Source: Hahella sp. CCB-MM4 (GTDB taxonomy: Bacteria > Pseudomonadota > Gammaproteobacteria > Pseudomonadales > Oleiphilaceae). Taken from it: a stretch of DNA of 64,000 nt. The position numbers and the translations under genes were made by a program. The number at the start of each line of letters is the position of its first letter. Within the stretch, counting starts at the first letter, position 1. The stretch is taken from positions 266,519 to 330,518 of the forward strand of contig NZ_MRYI01000004.1 of NCBI RefSeq assembly GCF_002260525.1, read 5' to 3'. Shown in pieces: positions 44,316 to 55,523 of this stretch. The notes beneath the pieces were generated by a model. That model was not told the origin of the DNA. It did not search any database and was given only the letters and a program-made list of their open reading frames with translations.

Positions 44316-44535
44316 CAGAGTATTCCGGTAGGTATTTGTTTTAGCCTGGAATTATCATCCAAGCTGACGCTGTGCATTATTTGTACTATTGAGGTCAACC
44401 ATTTCCTGCTCTATGCTGAAAAGAAGGCTAAATGGACGATCACCTATCCTGCAGTTTGCCATTGGGGAGTGAAGAGCCTTTCCCTCACTCCAATCAGGAA
44501 GATAACCGGGTACCAGATATCCTGGGAGCTTACCA

Positions 44536-46506
44536 ATGAAACTCTCCATTCTGCAAAAGATGCTGCTAATTGTCTTGCCTGCTGCGATCAGCCTCCTGGC
44601 ATTTGCCCTGTTTCATATTGTGACCGCACAACATGACTCCAGGCAGGCCAGCGGAGTGGCGGACTTGGTTCGGTTAACCAGCAATAACAGTATATTAGTG
44701 CATGAGCTTCAGAAAGAGAGAGGAGCAACAGCTGGCTTTTTAGGTTCAAAAGGCCAAAATTTTGGAGATATTCTTAGCAGGCAGCGGACGGAAACCGATG
44801 CCAAAGTTGCAGCATTGGACGCCTATCTGAGAGAACAGCTCGCGAATATTAGCGATGACCGGATACTCAATCTGGTAAGCGATGCCAAACAACGCCTCAG
44901 CCAATTATCTTCCATTCGCAACCGGGTTGACCAGCTTCAGATCCCCCTTGGAGAAGCTCTTGGCTACTATACCCAGTTAAATGCAGTGTTATTATCCTCA
45001 TCCGCCCTGATTGCCCGGGATGCCCCGACGGCTGAACTCAGCAACGCTTTATCTGCCTATTATAATTTTCTCCAGGGTAAGGAACGTGCAGGGATTGAGA
45101 GAGCGGTTTTGAGCAATACTTTTTCGGCCGGGAAATTTGCCGACGGAATTTATCAAAAGTTCATCCAATTAGTGACCGAGCAAAATGTTTATGAGAACAC
45201 CTTCAAACAGTTTGCCAAACCGGAGCAGATTAACTTCGCCGACACAACCCTGAGAAGCCCTGCTGTCGATGCTGTAATGGATTTTCGACGCAAAGCGATG
45301 GAAAGTGACCTGAACCAGAATGCAAGTGAGTGGTTTCAGCAGGCAACCAACAGAATCAACCTTCTTAAGAAGGTTGAAGACCGCTTAACCGGAGATATTC
45401 TTCTACTGGCCGACAAAGTTCATTCCGATGCAGTGACAGAACTCTGGACCAGCATTCTTACCGGGCTGGTGGCAATCGGCGCTGTCGTGATTATTTCCAG
45501 CGTTTTACTCCAGGGGATCTATAAACAGATTCGCAGCCTGCTTGCGACAATTGAGGAAGCATCAAAACAAAAAAACTTATCCAGGCGATGCCAGATATTT
45601 GTCCAGGATGAGTTGGGAGTCATCGGCCAAAACCTGAACTCCATGATGGATACCTTTAGCCAGGCGATCAACCAGATATCCCGGAATAGTGAGCTGTTGG
45701 CGACCGCAGCCAACCAAACCACACAGACCGTCAATCTGGCATCAGCCAATCTTGACCACCAGAAACAGGACACCATGCTTGTTGCCACCTCTGTGGAAGA
45801 GATGACCGCTGCGACCAGAGAAATTGCCGAGAATGCAACCAGCGCCTCTGATGCCGCTTTGTCAGCGGATAGCCTGGTGACCAACAGCAACCGTATTATG
45901 ACCACGGCCAACGAGACGATTAACCATGTCTCCGAGCAGGTAAGCCAGGTGGCGGATGCCATCGATCACCTGAATAAAAGTAACGAACAAATCTTTCAGA
46001 TCGTCGACGTGATTAAAAGCATTGCGGAACAGACCAATCTGCTGGCGCTCAATGCAGCCATAGAAGCGGCAAGAGCCGGCGAACAGGGACGCGGTTTTGC
46101 CGTGGTTGCAGATGAAGTCAGAACACTGGCACAAAGAACTCAAACCTCCACCACGGAAATCGAGGACACTATTCAGCGCCTGCAAACCGAAACCGGAGAC
46201 GTGGTCAAAAAAGTGGAAGCCAGTCAAAAACTCGCCGTTGACAGTGTCTCGCAGAATGAAAAAGTACAGGGCATGCTAGAGGAAGTCCTGGAAACTATCG
46301 GGAATATCAGTAATCAAGCCTCACAAATTGCGACAGCGACCGAAGAGCAAGTCTCGGTCAGCAACGAAATTGCGTTGAAGATGCAGTCCATAGGCGATCA
46401 GTCCCAGCAAGCGGCCGACTCCGGCATTGAGATTGCCAGTGCCGCGCGAAAACAGGCTGAACTGGCTAGCGAACTGCAGATCCTCGCCAGCGGCTTTAAG
46501 GTCTGA
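44536..46506 (+). CDS. Methyl-accepting chemotaxis protein with NIT sensor
   Basis: A 656-residue receptor. TM1 is at residues 9-30 ([20 protein letters not shown]). Residues 45-290 are a NIT-type (nitrate/nitrite-sensing) periplasmic domain with [20 protein letters not shown]2 is near 300-325, then HAMP, then the MA signalling domain with the conserved hairpin tip [20 protein letters not shown]. No CheR-binding pentapeptide is visible at the end. Nitrate sensing is inferred from the domain. Its last 109 bases overlap the antisense end of the GFA gene. Confidence 0.93.
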   Translation: MKLSILQKMLLIVLPAAISLLAFALFHIVTAQHDSRQASGVADLVRLTSNNSILVHELQKERGATAGFLGSKGQNFGDILSRQRTETDAKVAALDAYLREQLANISDDRILNLVSDAKQRLSQLSSIRNRVDQLQIPLGEALGYYTQLNAVLLSSSALIARDAPTAELSNALSAYYNFLQGKERAGIERAVLSNTFSAGKFADGIYQKFIQLVTEQNVYENTFKQFAKPEQINFADTTLRSPAVDAVMDFRRKAMESDLNQNASEWFQQATNRINLLKKVEDRLTGDILLLADKVHSDAVTELWTSILTGLVAIGAVVIISSVLLQGIYKQIRSLLATIEEASKQKNLSRRCQIFVQDELGVIGQNLNSMMDTFSQAINQISRNSELLATAANQTTQTVNLASANLDHQKQDTMLVATSVEEMTAATREIAENATSASDAALSADSLVTNSNRIMTTANETINHVSEQVSQVADAIDHLNKSNEQIFQIVDVIKSIAEQTNLLALNAAIEAARAGEQGRGFAVVADEVRTLAQRTQTSTTEIEDTIQRLQTETGDVVKKVEASQKLAVDSVSQNEKVQGMLEEVLETIGNISNQASQIATATEEQVSVSNEIALKMQSIGDQSQQAADSGIEIASAARKQAELASELQILASGFKV

Positions 46507-46931
46507 GATGACACCTCAGAGAACGATGACCCTTGAGGAAGTTCATCAAATTGAGTGAGTTTGTCGCTGATATCATACCAGGGCGCTTTGGAACCAACGA
46601 ATATATGGGTACTGGGTTTCTGGCTGGGTGCGTCATTCAAAATGCCCAGCCTGACGATACTCTTGCCTCTTTTGAGTTTCTTCGAGAACAGGCTTGAGCC
46701 GCAATTCTTACAAAATGCCAAATCAGTTTCTTCAGACTTATGAAAATAGGAGACCGACTCCTCGCCTTTCGTAATCTGGAAATCAGCCGAATCGACCAGG
46801 CCACCTGACGTAAATGCGGAACCCGACCACTTACGGCACTCCGAACAATGGCAATAACCGATAAAATGAAAGTTATCAGGCACCTGAATTTCAACACTGC
46901 CGCACAGACAGCTTCCCTTAAGATGTTTCAT
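46398..46931 (-). CDS. GFA-family (CENP-V) zinc protein with extended C-terminus
   Basis: A 177-residue protein. Residues 1-133 match the GFA fold: [27 protein letters not shown] (CxHCxxCR zinc site), [32 protein letters not shown]. Families of this type normally end there. The remaining 44 residues, much of them antisense to the chemoreceptor gene end, look like readthrough past a lost stop. GFA relatives were proposed to bind glutathione-formaldehyde; most roles are unproven. Confidence 0.85.
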   Translation of the reverse strand: MKHLKGSCLCGSVEIQVPDNFHFIGYCHCSECRKWSGSAFTSGGLVDSADFQITKGEESVSYFHKSEETDLAFCKNCGSSLFSKKLKRGKSIVRLGILNDAPSQKPSTHIFVGSKAPWYDISDKLTQFDELPQGSSFSEVSSQTLKPLARICSSLASSACFRAALAISMPESAACWD

Positions 46932-46943
46932 ATAGACTTTCCT

Positions 46944-46973
46944 GTTCTCAGTTCTCAGTTCTCAGTTCTCAGT
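46944..46973. repeat. Four GTTCTCA heptamer repeats upstream of the GFA gene
   Basis: GTTCTCA starts at 46944, 46951, 46958 and 46965, a pure 7-bp tandem array 13 bases before the GFA start. It would be prone to slippage and could alter the leader length. Confidence 0.75.
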
Positions 46974-47164
46974 AGCAAGACTGATCCCGATTGTTGATTT
47001 ATCAATCACAGCACAATTTGCCACAATCAAAATTATGTTGTTCCACAATTAAAACAAAGCTTTCCGTATGAGAACAGTCTCAACGCACCAGACAATCATC
47101 TTGCATATCGAGGGCCTTTCGCAGACACTTTGAGGCTTTCTGATCGATTCTTTCGGAGTTCTAT

Positions 47165-47773
47165 ATGTCCTTGTCTGCCTGGCTTACCATTGTCGGAATC
47201 TGTTGCCTTGGCGCTTTGTCGCCGGGGCCTTCGCTGGCGGTGGTACTTAAACACACAGTGGCCGGTGGACGAGGGAAAGGGATGGCAGCCGCCATTGCTC
47301 ACGGTCTTGGTGTCGGACTCTATGCCTTTATCTGTATTTCCGGGCTGGCAGTGATCATCTTTGCCTCGGAAACCCTGTTTACTGTCTTTCAATGGGCTGG
47401 TGCAGGCTATCTACTGTGGCTTGGCATCAAAGGCCTTCTCAGCCGCTCTAACCCAAACCAGAAGCTACCGGAAGTACAGACTCATACCAGCATGCGGGAC
47501 GGGTTCATGATCGTGTTCCTGAACCCTAAGATCGCTGTTTTCTTCATCGCCTTGTTCAGTCAGGTGGTTGGCACCCATACCACCTTGCTTGGAAAAGTGG
47601 TTTATGCTTCGACAGCGATGGTGATTGATGGCCTCTGGTATGTGATTGTTGCCTGGTTGTTTTCCAATCCCAGTTGGCTGAAGGCTTTACAGGAAAAGGC
47701 CGTATGGCTGGACCGGGTATTCGGTGTTGTCTTAATCGGACTGGCAAGCAAGCTCGCGATCGAACTCACCTGA
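47165..47773 (+). CDS. LysE-family translocator
   Basis: A 202-residue inner-membrane protein of six hydrophobic segments. It has the family motif LGALSPGPSLAVVLKHTVAGGRGKG near the start, and DGFMIVFLNPKIAVFFIALFSQVV in the middle. It exports amino acids or similar small molecules. It shares only general family similarity with the LysE protein at 39.7 kb. Promoter elements were not assigned. Confidence 0.9.
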   Translation: MSLSAWLTIVGICCLGALSPGPSLAVVLKHTVAGGRGKGMAAAIAHGLGVGLYAFICISGLAVIIFASETLFTVFQWAGAGYLLWLGIKGLLSRSNPNQKLPEVQTHTSMRDGFMIVFLNPKIAVFFIALFSQVVGTHTTLLGKVVYASTAMVIDGLWYVIVAWLFSNPSWLKALQEKAVWLDRVFGVVLIGLASKLAIELT

Positions 47774-47803
47774 TCAGATTAATGTCTCCCAACTGAGTAA
47801 TTG

Positions 47804-47838
47804 GATGCCAGTCATCTATACTATCAATGACTGGCGTC
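47804..47838. other. Long inverted repeat after the LysE gene
   Basis: GATGCCAGTCAT and ATGACTGGCGTC pair at eleven of twelve positions around an eleven-base loop. No T run follows. It may be a weak terminator, or a regulator site upstream of the diguanylate cyclase gene. Confidence 0.45.
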
Positions 47839-47904
47839 TATTAGTCAGGCTCAGGATCAGCCTTGACAGTTAAGTAACAGGGTTCTCTGAGATGTACTTG
47901 TCAG

Positions 47905-49941
47905 ATGTTGAACTATTTCTTTACTGTTGGATCATTATTTCATCATTCCCGAAGGGATAATGGCAGCATCATATTACGGTCGGGCAGTCCGTTTATTCTT
48001 CTGAGGTTCCGTCCATGGCCTCTCTTGCTGCTATTTCAGCTTCTATACCATCAGTATCTATACCATCAGTTGCTATATCGTCAATTGCCAGCTCTTCAGT
48101 TACGGCCTCTCCCCTTACGGTTTCTCCCGTTGTTCTTTACCCCACTGCTATTCCTCTTGTCGACATCTGCACTGGGCCAACCACCTCTACTGGTCGATAA
48201 CCATGAAAATGGCCAACAGCTGACAGGACAAGCCGAAGTATTCCACGATGCGCAGAATAAACTGTCTCTAGAGGAGGTTTTCAGGAGTCACCGGGAAGGG
48301 CAATTCATCTCTCTGCACAGCGCCGGCTCAACGGGATTAAAACCAGGAGCGTACTGGTCTCACTTTTCCTTGAAAAACGTGACCAGCCAACCTCTGGTAC
48401 TGTATCTGGAGTATGTTGACCATCAACTGATTGCATTGGATGCCTACAATAAGGACCAGGCATCAGACAATTATGCTCTCCTGACCCGCCTCTCTATGAG
48501 TGCACCATTCGAACAACGGCCTATTCCCCATAACCGGTTTGTATTTGAAGTGCAGTTAAAACCAGAGCAGACCATGGAGTATCTGGTTAAATTCAGCTCC
48601 GATGAGGTCGGATTTTTGTTTCCAGGCATGCGAATCTGGACGCCGACTAACTTTCGCGCCAATCATACATTCGAAATCAGCGCCGTCGCCTTTCTTTTCG
48701 GCGGATTCTTCTTAATGTCAGTATTTGCATTGGTGGCGGCAATCGCCAGTGGAGAAAAATCTTTTTACGCCTACTCCATCTATTCGTTTTCAAAAATCAC
48801 CGTGTGGTCGACCGTTCTCGGCTATACCCACCAGTATCTGATCACTGAGCACTTCCACTGGAGTTACATGTCGATCAGCGCAGCCATTACCATTTTCTGC
48901 GGCTTGCTGTTTGCTCGAATATTCCTGCAAACCACGAAATTTACGCCGAAACTGGACTACCTGCTGCTGTTCATGATGTCCAACACCCTCATTCTTGCCA
49001 TATCAGCGTTGCTGGATATCAAAGTGCTTGCCCTGCTCTCGATTACACTCGCCTTACTGCTATACCCGGTGATGACCGTAGTCGGGATTGTCCGTTGGCG
49101 CCAAGGGTCCAAAGAAGCGGCCGTCTTTGCCATTGCCTGGAGTTTGCTGGTTTTTGGCCTGGTGGTACAAGCCCTGAGAGATATGGGATACGTGGAGCAC
49201 AACTTCATTAATTACTACTGGCCACCGGTAGCATCTTTTTCAGAGATGCTCGTCATCATGGCCGCCATGGGGGTGAAAGTCAGACGACTCCGGCACCAGA
49301 AGGATGCAGCGGAAACCAAATACCGATTACACCTTGAGCAATCCAAAGCCGAGCTGGAACAACTGGTCAGAGAGAGAACCAGCGAACTTGAGAAAGCCAA
49401 ACAATATGCCGAGGAAGAGGCACGGACTGATCCTCTGACGGGAATCTGCAACCGCCGAAGTTTTCTGATGGAATCGGAAAAGCGAATGAAACTGGCCCAG
49501 CGCAAACGCGAACCTCTAAGCCTTCTCATGTTTGATATTGACCACTTCAAAACGATCAACGATACCCATGGGCATAGCGTCGGCGATGAAGCGCTTCGTT
49601 CATTCACTCACACTATCCTGAAAAGTATCAGGGAGACCGACATATTCGGTCGTCTGGGAGGCGAGGAGTTCGGATTACTACTGAATGAAGCGAAAGAAAA
49701 TGCCGTTCACACCGCCGAGCGTCTGCGCAGTAATATTTCCCGAATAGGTCTAAAGACACCGGAAGGTACGTTCAACTTCACTTCCAGCATCGGCATCGCC
49801 CATAGAGAAGGAGACAGCACCATTGACGACCTGCTGAAAAATGCTGACCGGGCACTATACGAGGCGAAGAATCAGGGCCGTAACATTGTGGTGGAACATC
49901 ATCATCCGCCTGACTCGACACCTAATAAAACGGCTATTTAA
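47905..49941 (+). CDS. 7TMR-DISM diguanylate cyclase
   Basis: Up to 678 residues; the start is uncertain because the first 85 residues include an odd repeat (LYHQYLYHQLLYRQL) and a signal peptide comes later (LPLFFTPLLFLLSTSALG). Residues 100-225 are a 7TMR-DISMED2 sensor, 240-440 a seven-helix membrane domain, then a coiled coil and a GGDEF domain. The active site reads GGEEF near residue 583 and an RETD inhibitory site stands five residues before it, so it should make cyclic di-GMP with product inhibition. It overlaps the end of the convergent AraC gene by four bases. Confidence 0.9.
   Translation: MLNYFFTVGSLFHHSRRDNGSIILRSGSPFILLRFRPWPLLLLFQLLYHQYLYHQLLYRQLPALQLRPLPLRFLPLFFTPLLFLLSTSALGQPPLLVDNHENGQQLTGQAEVFHDAQNKLSLEEVFRSHREGQFISLHSAGSTGLKPGAYWSHFSLKNVTSQPLVLYLEYVDHQLIALDAYNKDQASDNYALLTRLSMSAPFEQRPIPHNRFVFEVQLKPEQTMEYLVKFSSDEVGFLFPGMRIWTPTNFRANHTFEISAVAFLFGGFFLMSVFALVAAIASGEKSFYAYSIYSFSKITVWSTVLGYTHQYLITEHFHWSYMSISAAITIFCGLLFARIFLQTTKFTPKLDYLLLFMMSNTLILAISALLDIKVLALLSITLALLLYPVMTVVGIVRWRQGSKEAAVFAIAWSLLVFGLVVQALRDMGYVEHNFINYYWPPVASFSEMLVIMAAMGVKVRRLRHQKDAAETKYRLHLEQSKAELEQLVRERTSELEKAKQYAEEEARTDPLTGICNRRSFLMESEKRMKLAQRKREPLSLLMFDIDHFKTINDTHGHSVGDEALRSFTHTILKSIRETDIFGRLGGEEFGLLLNEAKENAVHTAERLRSNISRIGLKTPEGTFNFTSSIGIAHREGDSTIDDLLKNADRALYEAKNQGRNIVVEHHHPPDSTPNKTAI
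48042..48101. repeat. Four 15-bp tandem repeats in the start of the cyclase gene
   Basis: Units (T/G)CTATACCATCAGT(A/T) repeat four times, the last two more diverged. They are in frame (five residues each), just ahead of the predicted signal peptide, and may lie upstream of the true start. Confidence 0.7.
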
Positions 49942-50834
49942 AGATCCTGATACCAGCATCGTTTCCTGTAACGTTGGGGAGAGTCTCCAAAGTGCCTGCC
50001 GAAAACCTCATAGAATCTCGTTAGCGATGAAAAGCCACTGGCATAGGCAATTGAAGTAATATTTTCCTGAGTATTCAGCAGTAACTTTTCCGCATAGCGA
50101 ATTCTCAGGCTGGTGGTAAATTCCAGCAGCGACTGTCCCATGATCTTCTTGAATAGGTTCATCGCAAAGTTTTTGTGCAATCCTACGTGTCCGGCGATCT
50201 TCTCGACAGACAACTCTTCGCGAAAATTATCTGAAATGAAAAGCACCATTTTATACACCTGATAACATCCTCTTTCCCGAACGGGCTCCATATCAGCCAA
50301 GTGAGGTCGGCGGGAGGCATACTGGGACAGCCTCCTCAGCAGCAACTTCAACTCTTCCAAAGCAATTTCCTTCATCACTTCGTCTTTCGCCTTCAATTCT
50401 TCCGTTTGACGAAGGAGCTGTTGACGCTCCAGATCATTACAAACGGCCAGAGAAAAGACCTTTCCACAAAACAGGTCCAGCTCAAAAGAGCGACAGAGCT
50501 TTAACTCCATCGCCAGAACAATTGGCAGATCAATACGAATCAGCAGAGAGGAATGGTCAAGATCCACCAGGCTGGGATGACTTCCCTTAAGGCTCCAGAG
50601 CATTTCTCCGGCTTTTATGGAGACCTCTCTCTGCCCTAACCTGAATTGCCCGCTCCCTGCGATCAGAATATCGATTCGGTGATGCAGTTCTCCCTGATAA
50701 CCGACAAAACCATCAAAGGAACTGTTGAACGAAGCTTCGCAAACCTGCTCTACAGGTAGAGAAGTATCTTTTTTCTCTCCATGACTGTTTATTTCCTGGA
50801 TAGAAAACAGACCAGAAGCCACCATAATCTTCAC
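49938..50834 (-). CDS. AraC-family transcriptional regulator
   Basis: A 298-residue protein with an N-terminal cupin-like arm (residues 35-150, GSGQFRLGQREVSIKAGEMLW) and a C-terminal double helix-turn-helix (LSVEKIAGHVGLHKNFAMNLFKKIMG and ITSIAYASGFSSLTRFYEVFGRHFGDSP). The layout resembles MelR/AraC sugar or stress regulators. The transketolase gene starts 2.1 kb upstream on the same strand and no obvious target is adjacent. Sugar control is possible given the neighbours but not shown. Confidence 0.92.
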   Translation of the reverse strand: MKIMVASGLFSIQEINSHGEKKDTSLPVEQVCEASFNSSFDGFVGYQGELHHRIDILIAGSGQFRLGQREVSIKAGEMLWSLKGSHPSLVDLDHSSLLIRIDLPIVLAMELKLCRSFELDLFCGKVFSLAVCNDLERQQLLRQTEELKAKDEVMKEIALEELKLLLRRLSQYASRRPHLADMEPVRERGCYQVYKMVLFISDNFREELSVEKIAGHVGLHKNFAMNLFKKIMGQSLLEFTTSLRIRYAEKLLLNTQENITSIAYASGFSSLTRFYEVFGRHFGDSPQRYRKRCWYQDL

Positions 50835-50957
50835 CGCCAGTTATTATTTTAGTGATGCGATATTTGAAAGGGGTTCCATTCGAAGCTAACCAATGGAATC
50901 CCCTGATTTCATTGCAAATACGGCTCTCCTGCCGTCAAAAAGAACAGAACCTCCCTG

Positions 50958-52973
50958 CTAAAAGAGGTCTCTGACCTCCTCAAGGATATTTTCGGTAGTG
51001 AATCCATAGGCCTTGAACAGCTCATTGGCGGGAGCTGATTTGGCGAACTGGTTCATTCCGATCACTTTTCCTTGAGATCCGACAATCCGATACCAGCTAG
51101 TGGGTTCACCACACTCAATGGCCACTCGCCGTGAGACTGCTGCCGGCAACACAGCTTCCTGATATTCGGCATCCTGTGACAGAAACCGCTCCAGACAAGG
51201 CATGGATACCAACCTGACGGAGCGACCTTCACGATGTATATGCTCGGCGACCTGTCCTGCCAGCGATACTTCCGAGCCGGTGGCAATCAGAATCAATTCG
51301 GGATTTTCACCAAGCTCACGCAATACGTAACCTCCACGGCTGATATTGTCGATTTGGCTGGCTGTTCTGGGTTGCTGATCAAGCCCTTGCCTTGATAACA
51401 CCAGGGCTGAGGGGCCGTCTTTTCTTTCCAGTGCACAGAACCATGCCTGAGCTGTCTCTACCTGATCGCAGGGTCTCCAGGTTTCAAAGTTGGGAATCAG
51501 CCTCAGGCTGGCCGTCTGCTCAATTGGTTGATGGGTAGGTCCGTCTTCTCCCAGACCGATGGAGTCATGGGTATAAACAAACAGCGTTCTGATGCCCATC
51601 AGGGCTGCCATGCGCACGGCATTACGGGAATACTCCATGAACATCAGGAAGGTTCCGCCAAACGGGATAAAGCCTGAGTGCAGAGCAATACCGTTCATGA
51701 CAGCCGCCATACCAAACTCACGAACACCATAGTGCATATAGTTTCCACCAGGCGACACAAGCTCTATCGATTGGGAGGTTTTCCAGTCCGTCAGATTAGA
51801 AGGCGTCAGATCGGCAGAACCACCAAGCAGCTCAGGAAGGCCGTCTGCCATCATATCCAAGACATTCTGCGAACATTTTCGAGTGGCGATGGCTTTGTCA
51901 GTCTCAGCAAAGGTTGCCAGATAACGCTTCTTCGCGTCCTCCCACCCAATGGGAAGCTCTCCCCTGGTTCTTCGAATGAACTCAGCCGCGAGTTCCGGAA
52001 ACTCCTTTTCGTATTTATGGAAATGGCTGCTCCACTCAGACTCCGCCAACTCGCCCCGGTCCGTTGCATCCCATTCCTGATAGATTTCATCAGGAATAGC
52101 GAACGCCGGGTGAGGCCAGTTCAATTCACGCCGGACTTCGGCGGTTTCCTCAACCCCCAGAGGAGCACCGTGACATTGATGAGAACCGGCTTTGTTCGGC
52201 GATCCAAATCCAATCCGAGTTTTGCAGCAAATCAGACTGGGCTTGGATGTATCATTCTTTGCCTCTAATATTGCCCGATGGATTTCACCACTATCGTGCC
52301 CATCCACCGACTCAATTACATGCCAACCATAGGCACGGAACCGGGCGGGAGTGTCATCTGAGAACCAACCGGATACGTCACCATCAATGGAAATCTGGTT
52401 ATCATCGTAGAAAGCAATCAGCTTCCCTAGTTGATGGGTCCCTGCCAATGACGCCGCTTCATGGGAAATACCTTCCATCATGCAGCCATCTCCAAGGAAC
52501 ACATAGGTTCTGTGATCCACTATGCTGTGGTCACCCCGGTTGAACTGGGCGGCCAGTATCTTTTCTGCCAAAGCAAACCCCACCGCGTTGGCAAAGCCCT
52601 GCCCCAAAGGGCCTGTAGTTGTTTCCACTCCGGGAGTATGTCTGTATTCAGGATGGCCCGGTGTTTTGGAATCCAGTTGACGAAAGCGCTTAAGTTCATC
52701 GATCGGCAGATCGTAACCACTCAGGTGAAGAAGGCTGTATAACAGCATGGAAGCATGACCATTCGACAGGACAAATCTGTCCCGATCCGGCCAATGGGGA
52801 TTCTTCGGATTATGCTTTAAGTGGCCTCGCCACAGTACCTCGGCAATATCCGCCATGCCCATAGGAGCGCCCGGATGCCCTGATCCGGCCGCTTCTACTG
52901 CATCGATACTCAGCATACGGACTGCGTCAGCGAGCTCTTTCCTTGAGACTCTGGTTTCACTCAAACTATTCAT
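50958..52973 (-). CDS. tkt: Transketolase
   Basis: I chose the ATG at 52973 ([20 protein letters not shown]), preceded by AAGGA; a longer frame would overlap the chemoreceptor gene. The 671-residue enzyme has all signatures: [14 protein letters not shown], the TPP motif [15 protein letters not shown], and the middle-domain [13 protein letters not shown]. It moves two-carbon units between sugar phosphates in the pentose phosphate pathway, with TPP and a metal ion. No gapA or pgk lies beside it, so this may be an accessory copy linked to the sugar genes here. Confidence 0.95.
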   Translation of the reverse strand: MNSLSETRVSRKELADAVRMLSIDAVEAAGSGHPGAPMGMADIAEVLWRGHLKHNPKNPHWPDRDRFVLSNGHASMLLYSLLHLSGYDLPIDELKRFRQLDSKTPGHPEYRHTPGVETTTGPLGQGFANAVGFALAEKILAAQFNRGDHSIVDHRTYVFLGDGCMMEGISHEAASLAGTHQLGKLIAFYDDNQISIDGDVSGWFSDDTPARFRAYGWHVIESVDGHDSGEIHRAILEAKNDTSKPSLICCKTRIGFGSPNKAGSHQCHGAPLGVEETAEVRRELNWPHPAFAIPDEIYQEWDATDRGELAESEWSSHFHKYEKEFPELAAEFIRRTRGELPIGWEDAKKRYLATFAETDKAIATRKCSQNVLDMMADGLPELLGGSADLTPSNLTDWKTSQSIELVSPGGNYMHYGVREFGMAAVMNGIALHSGFIPFGGTFLMFMEYSRNAVRMAALMGIRTLFVYTHDSIGLGEDGPTHQPIEQTASLRLIPNFETWRPCDQVETAQAWFCALERKDGPSALVLSRQGLDQQPRTASQIDNISRGGYVLRELGENPELILIATGSEVSLAGQVAEHIHREGRSVRLVSMPCLERFLSQDAEYQEAVLPAAVSRRVAIECGEPTSWYRIVGSQGKVIGMNQFAKSAPANELFKAYGFTTENILEEVRDLF

Positions 52974-53011
52974 CTTTTTTTTCCTTCTAAGGATTGTTGG
53001 TCCAACGTACT

Positions 53012-55342
53012 TCACACTTGAAACTGACTGACCAGCCCCCGCAGGGTGGTAGACAATTCATTCAGGTCACTACTCGTACTGGCGATATTATTGACTCCAT
53101 TCATGGTCAGCTCGCCTGACTCAGAAATGGATACAACGCTTTTGTTAATACTTTCTGTTACCGCGGTCTGTTCTTCGGACGCACTGGCTATCTGGGTATT
53201 CATATTGCTGATCACCGACACCGCCTCTGCGACAGAAAGAATCGACTCGCCTGCCAAACGGGCAGAATCCGCCGATTTCGTTCCACTTTGCTTACTCGCC
53301 TGCATGACCTCTACTGCCTTGGTCGAGCCGGACTGTAATCTTTCAATCATGTCCTGGATCTCGTGAGTACTGTCCTGGGTTTTACCGGCAAGCGCCCGGA
53401 CCTCATCTGCCACCACCGCAAATCCCCTGCCCGCCTCTCCTGCTCGGGCGGCTTCAATCGCAGCATTTAGAGCCAGCAGATTGGTCTGCTCGGCAATTCC
53501 CCTGATCACATCCAGAATCGAAACGATGTCGACGACATGTCCTTCCAGTTCAGTGATGACCTCTGCCGCTTCATCAATCTCCCGCGAAAGACCTTCAATC
53601 GAATCCAGCGCGTCCTTAACGGTTTCCTGCACCTTCACACCAGATTCATCAGCCCTTTGTGCAGCCTCCGCGGCCTGCAGTGCATTACCGGCAATTTCCT
53701 GAGCAGCTGCCGACATTTCATTAATGGCCGTCGCTACCATTTCGGTCTCATGTTGCTGGGTGGTCACCGCCGCACTGCCGTCTTCGGAGATCTTCGCCAT
53801 ACTCGCCACAGACGTCGCCAGGGACTCAGCCGATTTTGTGATATCAGATACCAGCCCATGAATACGGCCAACAAAGCTGTTGAATTCCGTTCCGAGCTCA
53901 CCTAATTCATCTTTTCTATCTGCATCGAGGCGCTTCGTCAGATCACCGTCACCCATGGCAATCTCTTTCAGGGAACGGCTGGTTTCCCGAATAGGACGAA
54001 CTATCGAGCGGCTGAGGAAATAGCCCACGACACAGCCAATCAGAATCACTATGGCCACTGTCAGCACCGAGTAGATGAGAATGTTCTGCTTAAGGGTGGT
54101 AATTTCCGCAACCGTCTCTTCCATGGTGATTTCGTTCAGGAGTAACCAGCGCTTTCCAAATACCTCAATAGGCTCAAAAGCACTCAGCACCAACTGGCCC
54201 AGATAGTTTTCAGCCACGGTGGTTCCCGACTGACCTTCAAGAGCTTCCGTGACAGGGTTGGTTTTTATTTGATGCATGGCTGCATTGGTTTTCAGCGTCT
54301 GCATTTTTTTCAGTGTGTTTTCATCCACCCCCTGATCAGCAAGCGTTGCAGAAAACTTTTCAGGGTCTTCCAAAAGCAATCGGCTGGCGCTTCTGGGTTT
54401 ATAATCTTCTCCCACCAGGTAGGTTTCGCCGGTGGCTCCCAATCCTGATTTCTGCCATCCGGATCCGTAGGTCACCAATGAAGTAATTTTCTGCGAGGAA
54501 AGTTCAAATATCAGGACCGCACTACGCTCATTACTCTCGTTAAACACCGGTGTTGCCAGGAAGGCAACAGGAGCCCCATAAGTGGCCGGATAAGTCTGGA
54601 AATCGACGAAAGCGAACTCTCCAGCAGCAAGTTCGGCGGCCTGTGTAAAGGCACTTGCCAAGGGAGAATTCGCATACGGCCCGGTCTTCAGCGAGGTCGC
54701 AAAATCCAGGTATTTCTTTGTTGAATACACCACATGGCCTTCGCCGGTTTCGACGATAATGAAATCCTTCAACTCAAATCGATCCAGAAACTCTTTGAAG
54801 TAAGGATGGAATTTCTTATGGGTTCTGGTGTATGAGGTTTTATCCGGTGTCTCCAGAAGTTCATCTTTCTGGCTGCTCTTATTGGGGTTTGCAGCGATAT
54901 ATTCAGACTGCAGGGCCACTGCAAACTCGGTCATTCCGTCAACCAATCGCTCAGGACTGAATGTACTTCCGGGGTTCAGGTTCCGATACTCTGTTGAGAC
55001 CTGATCCCGGTAGTACTTCTTCAACCCTTCGATCTGGCTGTCCCGGTCTTTTCGTCCCACAAAGAACGAATAAGCCTTGAAGGAAGAAGAAAACAACTGG
55101 GTGGCATCTGTCAGGATCTTGGCCTGCGCCATGTTAATGATCTGATTTTCCAGGGAACTGAAATATTGATTTAAGGATTGTTTGGTCACATTGCGTAGTG
55201 ACACCATCTGGTCACTACGTGCTGTAAGTAATGAATCCTCCATCGCTTTCGATGCATACATGTTCAAAATTATTGCCGTGCTGAATGCGGCTAAGGTGGC
55301 AACGGTTACCACACTGGTAATCACCTTGGATGCAATCTTCAT
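53012..55342 (-). CDS. Methyl-accepting chemotaxis protein with large Cache-type sensor
   Basis: A 776-residue receptor. TM1 is near residues 8-28 and TM2 near 410-432 ([20 protein letters not shown]). The 380-residue periplasmic part between them resembles a double Cache sensor ([30 protein letters not shown]). HAMP follows ([29 protein letters not shown]), then the MA domain with [20 protein letters not shown]. No C-terminal pentapeptide. The gene ends 38 bases before the transketolase start; the ligand may be a small metabolite, but this is only suggested by the neighbours. Confidence 0.93.
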   Translation of the reverse strand: MKIASKVITSVVTVATLAAFSTAIILNMYASKAMEDSLLTARSDQMVSLRNVTKQSLNQYFSSLENQIINMAQAKILTDATQLFSSSFKAYSFFVGRKDRDSQIEGLKKYYRDQVSTEYRNLNPGSTFSPERLVDGMTEFAVALQSEYIAANPNKSSQKDELLETPDKTSYTRTHKKFHPYFKEFLDRFELKDFIIVETGEGHVVYSTKKYLDFATSLKTGPYANSPLASAFTQAAELAAGEFAFVDFQTYPATYGAPVAFLATPVFNESNERSAVLIFELSSQKITSLVTYGSGWQKSGLGATGETYLVGEDYKPRSASRLLLEDPEKFSATLADQGVDENTLKKMQTLKTNAAMHQIKTNPVTEALEGQSGTTVAENYLGQLVLSAFEPIEVFGKRWLLLNEITMEETVAEITTLKQNILIYSVLTVAIVILIGCVVGYFLSRSIVRPIRETSRSLKEIAMGDGDLTKRLDADRKDELGELGTEFNSFVGRIHGLVSDITKSAESLATSVASMAKISEDGSAAVTTQQHETEMVATAINEMSAAAQEIAGNALQAAEAAQRADESGVKVQETVKDALDSIEGLSREIDEAAEVITELEGHVVDIVSILDVIRGIAEQTNLLALNAAIEAARAGEAGRGFAVVADEVRALAGKTQDSTHEIQDMIERLQSGSTKAVEVMQASKQSGTKSADSARLAGESILSVAEAVSVISNMNTQIASASEEQTAVTESINKSVVSISESGELTMNGVNNIASTSSDLNELSTTLRGLVSQFQV

Positions 55343-55523
55343 TGGGTATACCTCCCCCAGTTGCTGGACCTAATGTTTGTGTGACATTGCATACCTTTGC
55401 CTCTGCGTACTCCTTAGCTCCCTAACTCCCTTTTTCTCGTTTTAATTTGTATTTATTTGTTTCCTGACGAATTCATACTGCCAGCGGCCACTTAGCTCAT
55501 GTGTTATGCGGCCACCGTCGCTG

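Noticed and set aside
39000..47000. CRISPR array as an explanation for the intergenic repeats
   Set aside because: Units are short (7-19 bases), directly adjoining or with no unique spacers of 30 bases, and differ from gap to gap; there are no cas genes.
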